64,000 bases of DNA from assembly GCA_965153355.1 (NCBI GenBank), contig OZ231127.1, positions 24,056,001 to 24,120,000 of the forward strand, read 5' to 3'. Within the stretch, counting starts at the first letter, position 1; each line of letters opens with the position of its first letter. Of this stretch, positions 12,855-23,696 are shown in pieces. The position numbers and the translations under genes were made by a program. This DNA comes from Flaccisagitta enflata (Eukaryota; Chaetognatha; Sagittoidea; Aphragmophora). A model generated the notes under the pieces. It was not told where the DNA came from, made no database searches, and worked only from the letters and a program-made list of their open reading frames with translations.

Positions 12855-13619
12855 ATGATCATGAATTCCATGATTGTTCTGTTTTCGCTCCATGGTCAAT
12901 GGATCAATACGACCGGCGAACTGGCTAATCCGCGATTGGTGTTCGTGACTGACAGACGAGCGGGTGCCTTACTTGGAAATTTGGAAGCAGTCAGATTCGA
13001 CGCACGCGATCAGTTAATCGTCGTTACCAGCGGGCGGTTCGCCCATGCAAAGGAATTTTTGTCTTTGAAAGCGGCGCAATTGCTGGGGGCAAAGGCGATA
13101 GTGTTCTTATGGTTCGGTCAAGACGAGATCTCGCAATTAGCGCCGGACGGATACACCAGCGAGGCATGGGAAAATTACTTTCATGAGCTCGGACCGCGTA
13201 CGTTTCCGCGGAGCACGGTGGCGGACGTTTTGGTTGGATACGGCGACCTGGTTGGCTCTACGTCGGATTCCCTTCAGAGTGCGGCAGTCTTCACAACGGA
13301 TCCTTGTGTGATGAGGACGCACGGATTCGGCGTCGTGTGGGCGAATGACATAGGACGCAACTTCAAACAGCAGAATGAGCGTCATCATCATTTTTGTGTC
13401 AATCATAATTACCATGGAAGAAAGGGCGACAGGTTGGGTCCAGGGGGAAAATTTCCAATCCACGAGGACGCATTCATTGACGGCGTCATTCCCAGCGTTT
13501 TCTCCTGGAGGGCGGTATTTGCGTCCGCCTACGCCGTGATTGGAAAGATCCTGGATCCTTCGGCTCAGATGAACGCCGACGCGATCGAAGCACTTAGCTC
13601 TGCAAAGATCAAATATTAA
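12855..13619 (+). CDS. 254-aa ORF, possibly a degenerate SGNH-hydrolase-like protein
   Basis: An uninterrupted, GC-richer ORF in AT-rich surroundings. The frame is open upstream to a TAA near 12790, and ATG 12855 is the first methionine. No family is certain. Features suggesting an SGNH/GDSL fold are an N-terminal VFVTDRRAG where a GDS block would lie, IVVTSGRF, VFLWFGQDEIS resembling the GxND block, and a late FIDGVIPSVFSW resembling the DxxHPS block. The presumed catalytic Ser is Arg and the His is Ile, so if the fold is right it is probably not an esterase. It has no signal peptide that I can see. It sits between a twin-hairpin repeat upstream and a palindromic stem-loop downstream, like the exonuclease gene at 15.5-18.6 kb. 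An unrelated transposon-borne protein remains possible. Confidence 0.5.
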   Translation: MIMNSMIVLFSLHGQWINTTGELANPRLVFVTDRRAGALLGNLEAVRFDARDQLIVVTSGRFAHAKEFLSLKAAQLLGAKAIVFLWFGQDEISQLAPDGYTSEAWENYFHELGPRTFPRSTVADVLVGYGDLVGSTSDSLQSAAVFTTDPCVMRTHGFGVVWANDIGRNFKQQNERHHHFCVNHNYHGRKGDRLGPGGKFPIHEDAFIDGVIPSVFSWRAVFASAYAVIGKILDPSAQMNADAIEALSSAKIKY

Positions 13620-13946
13620 CTTTGTTTGTTCTTCCATTTGACTCATGGCATTACGCGGGATTCGATGAACACTGGTTTTTCATTCATATATGAAGTATGA
13701 CTTTTTTTTCCTTACATTTCCTGAGAACAGACGTGGAGCTTGTAAAAAGTTTTTTTTTCTCTTGGTTAGGCAAAAGGGACAAATTTGGATATTCATGGAT
13801 GATCGGTGAATGACGATGGATGATTGATGAATGATCAGCGTATGAGTAGATGATAATAGCCAAAATCGATGATATTTTTCCCCTCCTTTTCTAAATAGAG
13901 CAAATTTTTCCATCTTGAAATTAGTTGATTATTTTAGATCGAGGAT

Positions 13947-14008
13947 TTTTGTTTAGGAAATGATATCCCGAGCGATAGCTATCGCGCGAAAATATATTTC
14001 CTAAGACA
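13947..14008. other. Conserved nested stem-loop module 1 (GCGATAGCTATCGC)
   Basis: Outer stem TTAGGAAAT ... ATTTCCTAA encloses GAGCGATAGCTATCGCGCG, which contains the perfect palindrome GCGATAGCTATCGC. A second, shorter copy, GAGCGATAGCCATCGCGCG, lies at 14620-14640. The same arrangement follows the exonuclease gene at about 18820-18885, with compensated stem changes. Function unknown; a transposon terminus or a 3' regulatory structure are options. Confidence 0.6.
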
Positions 14009-14390
14009 ATTTTATTGTTTGTAGTTAAACACCCACATTCCATGTTTTATTGGATAATGGATGATAGATAAAAATGAATCGCGTTGCGCGCAGTTTGATG
14101 ATCGGGCATGACTAATTATGGAAAGAAAGAAAAGACTTTTTTTTTCCCCTTTTTTTTTCATCGTCATTTTTTCATCGTCATCGAATCATTGGTTTTTCTC
14201 TTCCATTGTTTCCATTCATCGCACCGAGCGAGACAACGCGCGGTATTTGGGAGACAGGAATAAGTTTAAGATCGAGAGAGTGAGTACTGTATGAATGATG
14301 AATGGACATTAAGATATGATCAATGAATGCACGGCAGCAGCGACTGGTGACGTATTTATTTATTTTTTGGATGCGTTCATCGGTTCATTT

Positions 14391-14567
14391 GTTTGTCCAT
14401 TCATTCATTCGTTCTTTCTTTCATTCATTCTTTCATTCATTCATTCTTTCATTCATTCATTCATTCTTTCATTCATTCATTCATTCATTCATTCTTTCAT
14501 TCTTTCATTCTTTCATTCGTTCTTTCATTCGTTCTTTCATTCATTCATTCATTCATTCATTCATCCA
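14391..14567. repeat. (ATTC)n microsatellite with TTTC variants
   Basis: About 170 bp of ATTC tetranucleotides mixed with TTTC units. The three FHSFIHSF open frames are artefacts. 14650-15040 contains no recognisable gene. Confidence 0.95.
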
Positions 14568-15041
14568 TGACGTTTGGCTTTTTGATGGGATGGATACATT
14601 TGTAGAAGTAATATGACTCTCGAGCGATAGCCATCGCGCGATTATACAATTTTGAAATAGTTTTTTTTCATGCAAATCAACATGAGCGTTTCTGCCTGAT
14701 GGTGGTTTGTTTACGCTTTTGTGAGTGGAGTAGTGAATGAGTGAGTGGAGTAAGGAGTCGTATGGACGATCAATTGGGTGATCTAGGCGCGGATTTTTCT
14801 TTTTCTTTATCCTTCAAACTTGAATAGTTTCTTTTTCCTCTTTCGCCATAAAAGCGAGTGAATGCATATCAACTTGATTCTCTAATCTAAAAACATTGAG
14901 CTAAAGATGAACGCGCGATGATAAGATAACATTGAGTGAATCAATGGAATGAATGAGGACGTGAATCAAGATGGTGGGAATTTTTTTTATAGTGATATAA
15001 ATCTTTGCATCTTTCAAATTCGGCGCGGGTTTCTCTTTTTC

Positions 15042-15189
15042 GGTCGCGGACACGCGACTCTATACGCGACTCTTTAGGGGGCTTTGTCCGTCCATTGGTC
15101 CGTCCGTCGGCACGGGCCGAAAATGAAAGGACACGCATATCTGCCCCTGCCCACCCGTCCGCAACATTGGCGGTATATCCGGCCTTGTT
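15042..15189 (+). mobile_element. Twin-hairpin repeat, family A
   Basis: 5' hairpin GGTCGCGGACACGCGACT with a duplicated ACGCGACTC, then GGGGGCTTTGTCCGTCC. The 3' part is CTGCCCCTGCCCACCCGTCC followed by GCAACATTGG and GGTATATCCGGCCTTGTT. It lies 335 bp upstream of the exonuclease-like gene. Confidence 0.75.
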
Positions 15190-15523
15190 CCTTGTTACCA
15201 TAATTAAAGGGCGAAAGAAAAGAGTAAGAGGCAGTAATTCAGGTCAAATTGCAATCAGCATTTGGCGCTTTGGGTTTTTTTTGATTGACGGCTCACTATG
15301 TGGCAAATTTGCGTTAATTCTTGCCTTGCTCACATCTTTTTTTACTTTGAATCCAATCTTGCTGCATCAGCAACTCGCGTCTTACTGACGGAGTTCAGAG
15401 CTGGCTTGATTTTTTTTCTTACTAATTGGTCGATACTTGGCTTGTCTAAGTGCTTTAAATGTACATTCTCTCATTCTGAGTTTTGTTGTTTCCTAGTCTA
15501 TGTGATAGCATTAAGTGAGCAAA

Positions 15524-18500
15524 ATGTGGGTTGGGAGCGAGAAAGACAGACAGAGCAAACATCGGGAATATGAACGGCATAGGCGAAACTATCCTAAAAC
15601 TGACGTCGAGTTCCTTGATGCTAACTCTCGTCGAAATCGCATCCTTACCACTGAAGACCAATTACCGAAGACCAATTAGTTTCTCAGTGCAAAAAGTTTA
15701 TCAAAATCGCAGATAAATGTGAGGAAAAGGGCGAATTTTGCCACATCGCGTTTGACAGAGAGGGCCTTCATGTCAGTCCAGGTCAAGCACGGGACCCGCC
15801 TGACAGATTTTTTGTTCATAGACACATCCTCGCTGCAGAGGGTGTTACAAGGGCGGAAATCAGGGCCCGTGAAAAGGTCCAAACACAGTTGGACGAGAAG
15901 TTTTACGAAACCAGAAATCCCAAAACAAGAAAGAAAAAAAGGCCCCAGTTTGAACGGGATAGTCGTGAAAAGGGTCTTGTTAAGTCGGACGTTTTTGCAT
16001 TTCAATTTGCCGCGCTCGAAGATGAGGAGAATGAGCTGGTATGCGCGGCGCATGTCTCAAAGATTTTCAAATCCCTCGGTGGCAGGAGATTCCCCCCAGA
16101 AGTAAGGCAAGTGTTTTCACACAAAGCGGTCGTCATATCTGGGTTGGACATTGAACAAGATGTGGCAGAGATGAATAAACTTTTTTCAATGATGAACTTG
16201 AGGGCATTCGTTGCCTCGAGCTGCGGGATTTGGTGGAGGCTGTCTTGGGCAAACCATTGCCCAAGAGGGCCGATATCGATGGCAATGGACTCTTGGGTCT
16301 GTTTCAGCTTGTTTTTTCGAATAGAAACCTCACTTTGCCAAAAGATCCGCTTTTCACGAGAGACCATTACTGGACTCTCGAGGAATGGCCTGACAATTTG
16401 AACAGATATGCGTTGGGTGATGTCTATGGTCCTATCCTTATGCTGAGGGACTTGCGCCCGCAGCTAACGGAGCCATTGGACAAATTTTATTTCTTTTATC
16501 CCAAAAAGCGCATCGAGAAACCCTCCACTTTTCCACAACAATGCATATTGCTGCCACGGAAAAATTCAGTCGTTTCCTCCTTTCAGTTCAAGGACTCAGA
16601 CTCGGATTCTGAAAATGACATTTTTATGTCATCAAAGCCATCGCGTGCTGAGACAAGGGTACAGCCCACCGCGGCTGAAACCGCGGCTTTTGATACTGAA
16701 TGGGCCGCAGCCGAACAGGAGCCGCCGCCGGCAGCAGCGGCCAAATCGAGCGAAGCAGCCGATGAAGGCCCTCGTCGGCAGCAACAGCAGCCGCTGCAGC
16801 AGCCTCAGCAGCAAACCTCAGAAAAATCGTTCGATCAGTTAAACATGGAACTGATTGATTTCGTGGAAAAGCTTGACTACTCGGACGAGGTATTTGAGAG
16901 TGAGAAGGAAGAGGAGGAGGATGAAGAAGAGGTGCAAATTGTCGGGGAGGGACGATTCGAAATTTTTTTGTCAAGCGCGAGTTCGGGAGTTGATGATCGA
17001 GATAAAGATGAGGAAGCGCAGGAGGAGGAGGAGAAGGCCAAAGGGAAGAATAAAGAGGAAACAGAGGAAGAGGATGTTTTTGTCGTAGATTTGGAAAGAG
17101 AAATGCCGCGAGATATTGACGCGGATTTGGCAGGTGACATTCAGGGGGAATCTCCGAGCGTGCCGAGTGGTGAAGGGCCTTTGGCTACTGCCACTCATCC
17201 GCACGCCGAGGGATTAGCGCAAATGGAAGTTTCGGAAGAAAGCGAACCGGAGGAAGATTTGCCACCGGTGATGCAAAATGAACAGGCCAGAAAAATCACG
17301 AAAATATTGGAATGCAAAAAGCTTAATTGCAAGGCTTTGAGCAAGATCTCAATGGCCCCACTTGTCTTAGCCAAAGCCGTCTCAGATGTTAAACGAATCT
17401 CGTCCTCTGTTAGAAGGAATTTCAATGCAATGATGGATTTTCTCTCTTTCCGTTGGAATGAGAGACAAAAAGTCATTTTTTTGAAAAACGTCACAGATAA
17501 TGAGCGTTTTTGTGGGCCGGCAAAGATTATCGCCCACCTGAAAATGCGTGACGCGGATCCAAGGCTAATGCTTTCAATCACCCACGATCTTACAATTCAA
17601 TGCTTGAAGGAACAGCCAACTCAAGCTCACTCGCTCATACAGCTCATCGGCGAGATTTATGGTCAAGGTGAGGTGAGGAAATTGGAGGTATTCAAACAGT
17701 CAGATTTTTACTCCACCGCTCGTGCGCGTTATTTTCTTGAGGCGGCGGACGAAAATAATTTGGCTGCACTGGCCAACGCCGTCAGTAGAGAGTTTAGAGT
17801 GATGAGGCCGATGGCCATGAGACGCGAATGCTTTCGCCGCGTGGCAGCAGAATTGAGCAAGAGAGTTGATGACGGAGTAATGAGGTTTGAGGTGGCGACG
17901 GAGAAGCTGAGTGTGTTGATTGACACGGCAGGCGAGCGAAAGAGACTTCTCCCGGCACTTGAGCCTTATGAATGCTTCTACGCACATTTTGCAGAGGTTT
18001 GGGCATGGAAGGACGTGCCAGCAGTCCTGCCCCCGCGGTTTCATTGCGACAACGATTTGTTTCATAACACGGCAGTAAACTATCAACTCGTTCTATCAGT
18101 TGGAATGGCCCAAGAAGTCATCTCTAAACTGCAGTCTATGCCTTACCTTTGTGTCGTTGTCCGTACCACGAATGACGATAGATATGACCCAAATGGCCTT
18201 GGAGCTGTGGGGTTTTCGTCACCCAACTGCCTTGAGCAATTTTTTGCATTTCCTCTTTCTTTTCCCGCGGCCGCGGAAGCAATTGCGCGCTGCCTCGGGT
18301 CTAAGCCAGTGCGTTGCGTAAACGCGCATAGAGCCGAGTATTTGAGGGGGAAAGGATACCGTTTTGTAGAAATGGCATCGGAACCTTTGGTTGGCCGAAA
18401 AAGGGCCACGGATCAAACGCCGTTGGCGACGCCCTGGGTAGAAAATTCCCGAATCTCGACCATTGCAACAATCATTTTTTTAACAGTTTTGTCCACCCTT

Positions 18501-18565
18501 ACGACATCAGCACCGAGGCATTGCGTCATGCCGCGGTGGAACTTTTCTATCTATCTCGTCTTTAA
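15524..18565 (+). pseudogene. Protein with two DEDDy 3'-5' exonuclease-like domains, broken by three lesions
   Basis: Reading starts at ATG 15524, preceded in frame by TAA. The N-terminal domain has exonuclease motif I (IAFDREG, Asp-x-Glu), motif II (GLDIEQDV) and motif III (YALGDV), the DEDDy pattern of RNase D/WRN/EXD-type exonucleases. An acidic, Gln- and Glu-rich middle (~16600-17270) and a helical region follow. A second, degenerate exonuclease-like domain ends at TAA 18563-18565 (LRHAAVELFYL resembling motif III). Three lesions break the frame: a 14-bp tandem duplication of GAAGACCAATTACC at about 15650-15678 creating a stop, a frameshift at a T6 run near 16180, and one at an A5 run near 18400. 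The longest surviving ORF is 16230-18602 (790 aa), whose tail is out of frame. The two homopolymer lesions could be sequencing errors; the duplication is harder to dismiss. Mut-7/EXD3-like ancestry is possible but unproven. Confidence 0.65.
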
Positions 18566-18821
18566 GGTTTTTTTTTTTTTTTTTGGGGGGGGGCACTGTT
18601 AGATGAGCTAATCCGTTGGTAATTTTTTTTTAGATAACGATGGAGAATGAACGATTGCTGAATGTTTGATGAATAATTAATGAATGATGAGTGGTGCCAA
18701 TTAGGCAAGCATGATTGCTGGATGATTGATGGTGATGAACGGAGATTTTTTTTGCTTTTCTTTGTAGGGTTTTTTTTGGAAAATATCTAAAACTAGTCTA
18801 TCATTTTATTTTTTAAGAACA

Positions 18822-18880
18822 TTTGTTTAAGAAATAATAATTACGAGCGATAGCAATCGCGCGAAAATTTATTTCTTAAC
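18822..18880. other. Conserved nested stem-loop module 2
   Basis: Outer stem TTAAGAAAT ... ATTTCTTAA encloses GAGCGATAGCAATCGCGCG. Compared with module 1 at 13947, both sides of the outer stem change together (AGG/CCT versus AAG/CTT). The sequence around it, including CCCAC..ATCCATGTTTCATTGGAT and CATTCATTGTACCGAGC, is also shared with 14030-14230. A last copy, GAGCAATAGCTATCGCTC, is at about 19225-19243. Confidence 0.6.
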
Positions 18881-19283
18881 TAAGTTCATGGTGATTGTTT
18901 GTCCACCCACAATCCATGTTTCATTGGATGAAAGAGGACATGATATGACTATTTTAATGACACGCGGGTTGATAACATGATAGGACTGGTCTTGAAACGA
19001 TACTTTTTTTTCCTTCCCCATCATCATCAAATCATCGGGACATTTTTTTTTTGGCAATCAACTTTTCCATTCATTGTACCGAGCAAATCTCCGCTTTTGG
19101 AGGCATCAATGAGTTTAGATCGAAGGGATGACTATGGATAAACGATAGAGATGTTTGAGCACGATGAATGAGCTGAATGAAGAAATAAGAGTGGTTGAAT
19201 ATATCTGTAGGAATGATAAGGTCACGAGCAATAGCTATCGCTCAAAAGTCCGTTAGTAACTTTTTTGAATCGTGAGCGTTTTT

Positions 19284-19325
19284 GGTGTTGGTGCCCCTGC
19301 CCACCCGTCCCCAACTATTGCCACC
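19284..19325 (+). mobile_element. Twin-hairpin repeat fragment (3' half)
   Basis: GTGCCCCTGCCCACCCGTCC then CCAACTATTGCC matches the 3' half of family A; the 5' half is missing. Confidence 0.5.
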
Positions 19326-20772
19326 CATCTGAACTCGTTTAGTTGCAAATTCATCTGTTTGTCGAGTTTTTTTCTATTGGTTTTGACGGACGCGATATTG
19401 GTCTTCCTACTATGTTTTTTTGTACAGTTTCCTTCTTTGATAACACTTACATTCATGCTCCCCTCACGACTTTCAGTCGGTGGGCACCATGTTTGTTCCC
19501 ACTGCGTGACTTTCAGTCGGCAATTGGGCTGTTTTGTTGTATCATGTGTTAGTTTTTTCCAGTGCCGATTTGGTTGGATGAAGTTGGAGAAAAGTTTTTT
19601 TGTTACTATGGCCCACCCATTTGACCCGGTCTCCGGGGCAATTTCTAAGAGCTTAATGTTAGCCTGTGCGTTATCTAAACTCAATTGAGACGTTAAGAAG
19701 TATGTTTCTGTCAATTTTGAGACCATCGCTACAATCACTAACTCATGGGATAGTTGGTGATGATGTTGTTCATACTGTGAGCGTATCCAACGGAAGAGAA
19801 AATGAGTTTCAGTAGCCAACAAAGACACTTCCTTACTCTGCCCCTTGAAACATCTAGGGCAACATGGAACATGTATGGACGGGCCCGTCGACGTTGTGAC
19901 TTCTGTTTCGAGTTAATCACCTTCGTTTCTGTACTGACTGATGGGACATTGCCTTTATGGGATTCTTCATCTTCCTTCACGCCTCCTGGAAGTCGACGCC
20001 GTAGTGGGGGAGGGCTGTTGTGCCGAGTGGACATTTCCCTTCCTGCCTTTCCCTGCTTGGATATGGAACCGGTCCTGCTTACCTGAGAAGCCAATCACAG
20101 AGAAGAGACTTACCTTGGGTGGGGTAGGGATGAACTAACCAATCCTGTGTCACCATTCCTTGCCTCAGCTGTTCATTGGTCTGCCTATTCCTTTGGGAAT
20201 CATACTTAACTACTTGCTAGACTGTTGGAGAGGAGTCCGTTATCTTGTTTCACTGCTTACTGGAGACGTTGTGGGATTTTGATTATATAAAGATTTAATA
20301 ACCCTTGCGTTAGTGGATTTCATTTGCCTTGGTTTGGGCTGTTTAGCTCATTGGATATCTGCCTAGCTACAAACCGAAGATAAGTATAGGTTACATGGAT
20401 TCATAGGAGCTAGTTTGGTTTATTATTTAGGCATAGGGCGATTCATGGGTTTGGGTATTTAGTCGTTATCGCCTAAGAGTCAGTCCTACGGGTCTCTGAT
20501 TCTTCACACGCAACTAAAAAATGATTCTTTGCTTCAAGTGAACAAAGACTTTTGTCCCAGGTAGTAACTGATCGTGTCCGTTGGTCCATCATCGGTTTAC
20601 AAAAAAAAAAAAAAAAAAACCGAACAACCCAAAACACCCAATCCTTCACCCCCCCCCTTTCCCCCCGTAAAACCGTCTGTGACTGTCAGAACGTCATTCG
20701 ATAGAAAGTATTCTTTTAACTCCTAATCTCTTCTCGTGAGTTATGACTCATGATATAGATTATTCAATTGAT
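19326..20772. other. No recognisable gene
   Basis: Contains a 138 aa plus-strand and a 191 aa minus-strand open frame overlapping each other, without domains. There is also an A18 run at about 20600 next to C-rich homopolymers, and a fragment CACACGCAACTAAAAAA near 20505 that resembles a twin-hairpin 5' end on the minus strand. Confidence 0.45.
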
Positions 20773-20950
20773 TCAATATTCAGACATTTCGTAGAAAGTC
20801 TGTTCCAGTTCTTCGCAGATTTCTTCATATTTGGCTTTCCAGTCGTCCACATCATCCAACAGAATGTCCAATTCATTCTGCAGTTTGGCAGCCTCACGTT
20901 CAGCTGAAGCAGCTTGAATCTCAGCGAATTTCAACCGTAATGACATGTTC
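20773..20950 (-). CDS. Terminal coding exon of tropomyosin
   Basis: On the minus strand a pyrimidine tract ending TACCCTCTTCAG is followed by a 178 bp exon: one base completing a split codon, 58 sense codons and TGA (20773-20775). The peptide is entirely coiled-coil in character (LRLKFAEIQAASAEREAAKL and following). It ends EELEQTFYEMSEY, matching the invertebrate tropomyosin C-terminus (EELDxTFxELxGY) in spacing and heptads. Tropomyosin is the coiled-coil dimer that lies along actin filaments; its last residues form the head-to-tail overlap. Upstream exons would lie at higher coordinates and I could not find them in the window. At 59 codons the exon is easily missed by ORF calling. No canonical AATAAA was seen just downstream. 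Confidence 0.85.
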
Positions 20951-21596
20951 CTGAAGAGGGTAGGATAGAAAAGTTGAGTAGAGGATGGTTCATCAGGGTA
21001 AAATTGGGTCGGAATTTTTAAAAAACTATTTCTAATTTTATGTTAAATAAAAGTGAATTATTTGCATATTAAAAGCTACTTAAATTTTCTAAAGTAACTC
21101 AACCAAACGCCAGTCATAAAAATTAGTTTGGTGCCTTAAAAGACAACGATACCACAATTTTTTCACCTATCTTAAATCATATGATCATGAGCCACTATAC
21201 TATGCGAGTTGACCGTGATTGCAGGGGTATTGATTCCATGAGGGTATTTTTATGATAAAACCGCTTCAGTAAAAGTTGTCCCCTGACCCTCTGAGTTCAC
21301 GAGAGAAATACCTTTTCAAACTCCTTGTCGACATTGTGGTTACGTTCTTGATAAAGCACCAAATGGCTGAAGCATGCTGGTTTTACTTTTTGTAAATTCT
21401 TTTTATGTTTTATCTAACGAAAAAAAAATCTAAAGCTTTTGGCGTCAAATCTTACTTATTCTGTAAGCGATTTTATTTTAGAAACACACTCTTCTATACA
21501 ACATGTAATATACTTGAGGAAGACAATTGATAAAGTGACTTGAATTGGTTCGCACCTCTCAGTCTTGCACACGTGACTTGGTAAATCAATCGGTCG
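20951..21596. other. Presumed tropomyosin intron, no other feature
   Basis: AT-rich sequence upstream of the tropomyosin exon on the minus strand. No further exon recognised. Confidence 0.4.
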
Positions 21597-22020
21597 TTCA
21601 TTCATTCATTCATTCATTAAATCATTCAATCATTCATTCATTCATTTATTCATTCATTCATCATTTCCTTCAATCATTCATTCACTAAAGCTTTCATTCT
21701 TTCAATCTTTCATTTTTTTCATTCATTCATTCATTCATTCATTCATTCATTCATTCATTCATTCATATCATTTCATTCAATCATTCATTCACTCAAGCTT
21801 TCATTCATTCATTCATTCATTCATTCATTCATTCATTCATTCATTCATTCATTCATTCATTCATTCATTCATTCATTCATTCATTCATTCATTCATTCAT
21901 TCATTCATTTATTCATTCATTCATTCATTCATTCAATCGTTCATCAATTTTTTCGTTCACTCATTTATACATTCATTCATTCATTCATTCATTCATTCAT
22001 TCATTCATTCATTCATTCAT
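21597..22020. repeat. (ATTC)n microsatellite array
   Basis: About 420 bp of ATTC with short interruptions (CAATCATTCATTCACTAAAG, twice). It shares its unit with 14391-14567 and, in the opposite orientation, with 50037-50203. Confidence 0.95.
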
Positions 22021-22067
22021 AAATGTGCAAGTCCTAGTTTACCCCTTTGCGCTAACTCCGATGCCAT

Positions 22068-22281
22068 TGACGTGGGGTCACATTATCTTTGCAGACGGGT
22101 GGGCAGGGGCATAGAACCCCCAGCCTCAACCCAACCCCTTCCCAACCGCCTCCTTCCAACACACTTTCACACATACAAGACCAATTGCAGCATCATGAAT
22201 GCGCGTTTTTCGCGTTTTCAAATTGATGACCCCGGACCAATGGACGGACAAATCCTCTTATAGAGTTGCGTGTCCGCAACT
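22068..22281 (-). mobile_element. Twin-hairpin repeat, family A, GTGAC-tailed subfamily
   Basis: On the minus strand it begins AGTTGCGGACACGCAACT and CTATAAGAGG. It ends with CTGCCCACCCGTCTGCAA followed by a hairpin TGAC-CCCAC-GTCA in place of the GGCCG hairpin. A C-rich segment lies in the middle. Confidence 0.7.
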
Positions 22282-23319
22282 AAAGAAATCCTAATTTGCA
22301 TATGGCAGTTCAAAGATGATATGCTGAGCCAAAAAGCCAAAAAATCTTGATTCAGATCTGATTGAAGCTTTTGAAAGGAAAAAATTCCATATAGTTAATT
22401 TTTTTGTAAATGAAAGAGCGTTTCTTGATTAGTTTTGGAAAATCGTTTTGTCATTTTGAAAATGACCTTACGAAATGAAACATGCAACATGCGAGTTTAT
22501 AAATGGATTCTATGGCTTTCCGGCTGTCCTTTAGTCCCCCGCGCCAGAACTCACCAAACTAAATATTTGCATAGCTCATGAATGTGGGCTAGGTATGGTC
22601 CGCAATCAAAGTCGCAGAACTCGGCCTCTTCCAAATTAACATGTAATGTTGTCGTTTTATCCCCAGGAGAGTTTGGGTTATCTGCCCATCTTGACAAAAG
22701 CCAAAGATAAAACCAAGAAGGCCAAGTAGGCCAACGATGCTTCCTCATTGAATGTTTTTAGTCGCATGCGCGCGACTCTATAACCCACTCTGTCCAACAA
22801 AGGCGCGGCACTCCTACTCTGGAGAGGACAATTTTAAAATGTGGTCAGTCCTTTTTCAGTTTGTTCTAGATTAAAAGTGAAAAGGAAATGATTGTGGCCT
22901 AAAAAGAAAAAGAAGGAAAACCCAATTCCTGAAGTTTTGATGCACTGGGTTTGGGGTTTTCGTTTTCCACAGGCTGTGAAGGTATGCCACTGAGTTTTCA
23001 AGAGATATTAAAGAACATCTAATGACGAACAAGAAAGCTAGAACCGCTGCGCCCTATTTCTTCTTCATGTGGTTGGCCCACACTGGATGAGAAAATTGTA
23101 GCAGGGTATTTCAGTTTATTCTTAAAGGGAACAATGCGGCGAGAGAAAAACAAGGTCATTACACCTAAGTCGCGTGTGTCGGCACTTTCAAAAAAAGGCA
23201 GGCAGACAGACAGACAAACAGTTTTTTTTAATGAAGACATTTGAAATAGCTGTTTACTCAACAAAGTTTCTTTTCTACCATTCAGACATAAAATACGCTT
23301 TAAAAAGCCTTTAAAACAG
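22282..23319. other. No recognisable gene; one hairpin-repeat fragment
   Basis: At 22760-22800 lies AGTCGCATGCGCGCGACTCT then ATAACCCACTCTGTCC, the 5' end of a family-A twin-hairpin repeat with another stem variant. The rest has no domain-bearing ORF. Confidence 0.5.
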
Positions 23320-23406
23320 TTTTGTGACCGACCGACCGACTGACCAACGGACGGACCGATGGATCAACCGACAAGTGACTTATAGAGTCGCGTAGCACGT
23401 GACTAA
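23320..23406 (-). mobile_element. Twin-hairpin repeat fragment (5' half)
   Basis: Minus strand AGTCACGTGCTACGCGACTC then TATAAGTCACTTGTCGG and GTC-repeat units. The 3' half is missing. Confidence 0.55.
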
Positions 23407-23613
23407 AAACTGTCTAGCGCATGAATATACGGACAACTGATAATAAATTGAGCCACTGATCCCAGAATGGTCTCATTAAGAATCTGACTTATCAGGAGTC
23501 AGTAGCTCAAACTGTTTGGTGGGCCCATACTGGATGAGGATAAAGGGAAGGCGTTAAAAATGGAATGAAATGGAATGTATTTAGAAATACAGGTAAACAC
23601 AAACTCACAGAAA

Positions 23614-23615
<2 letters not shown>

Positions 23616-23695
<80 letters not shown>
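23616..23695. repeat. (CA)n microsatellite
   Basis: Pure CA run of about 80 bp. 23696-24376 shows no gene. Confidence 0.95.

Positions 23696-23696
<1 letters not shown>

Noticed and set aside
21597-22020. CRISPR-like direct repeat array
   Set aside because: Pure tetranucleotide repeat without spacers, in a eukaryotic context.
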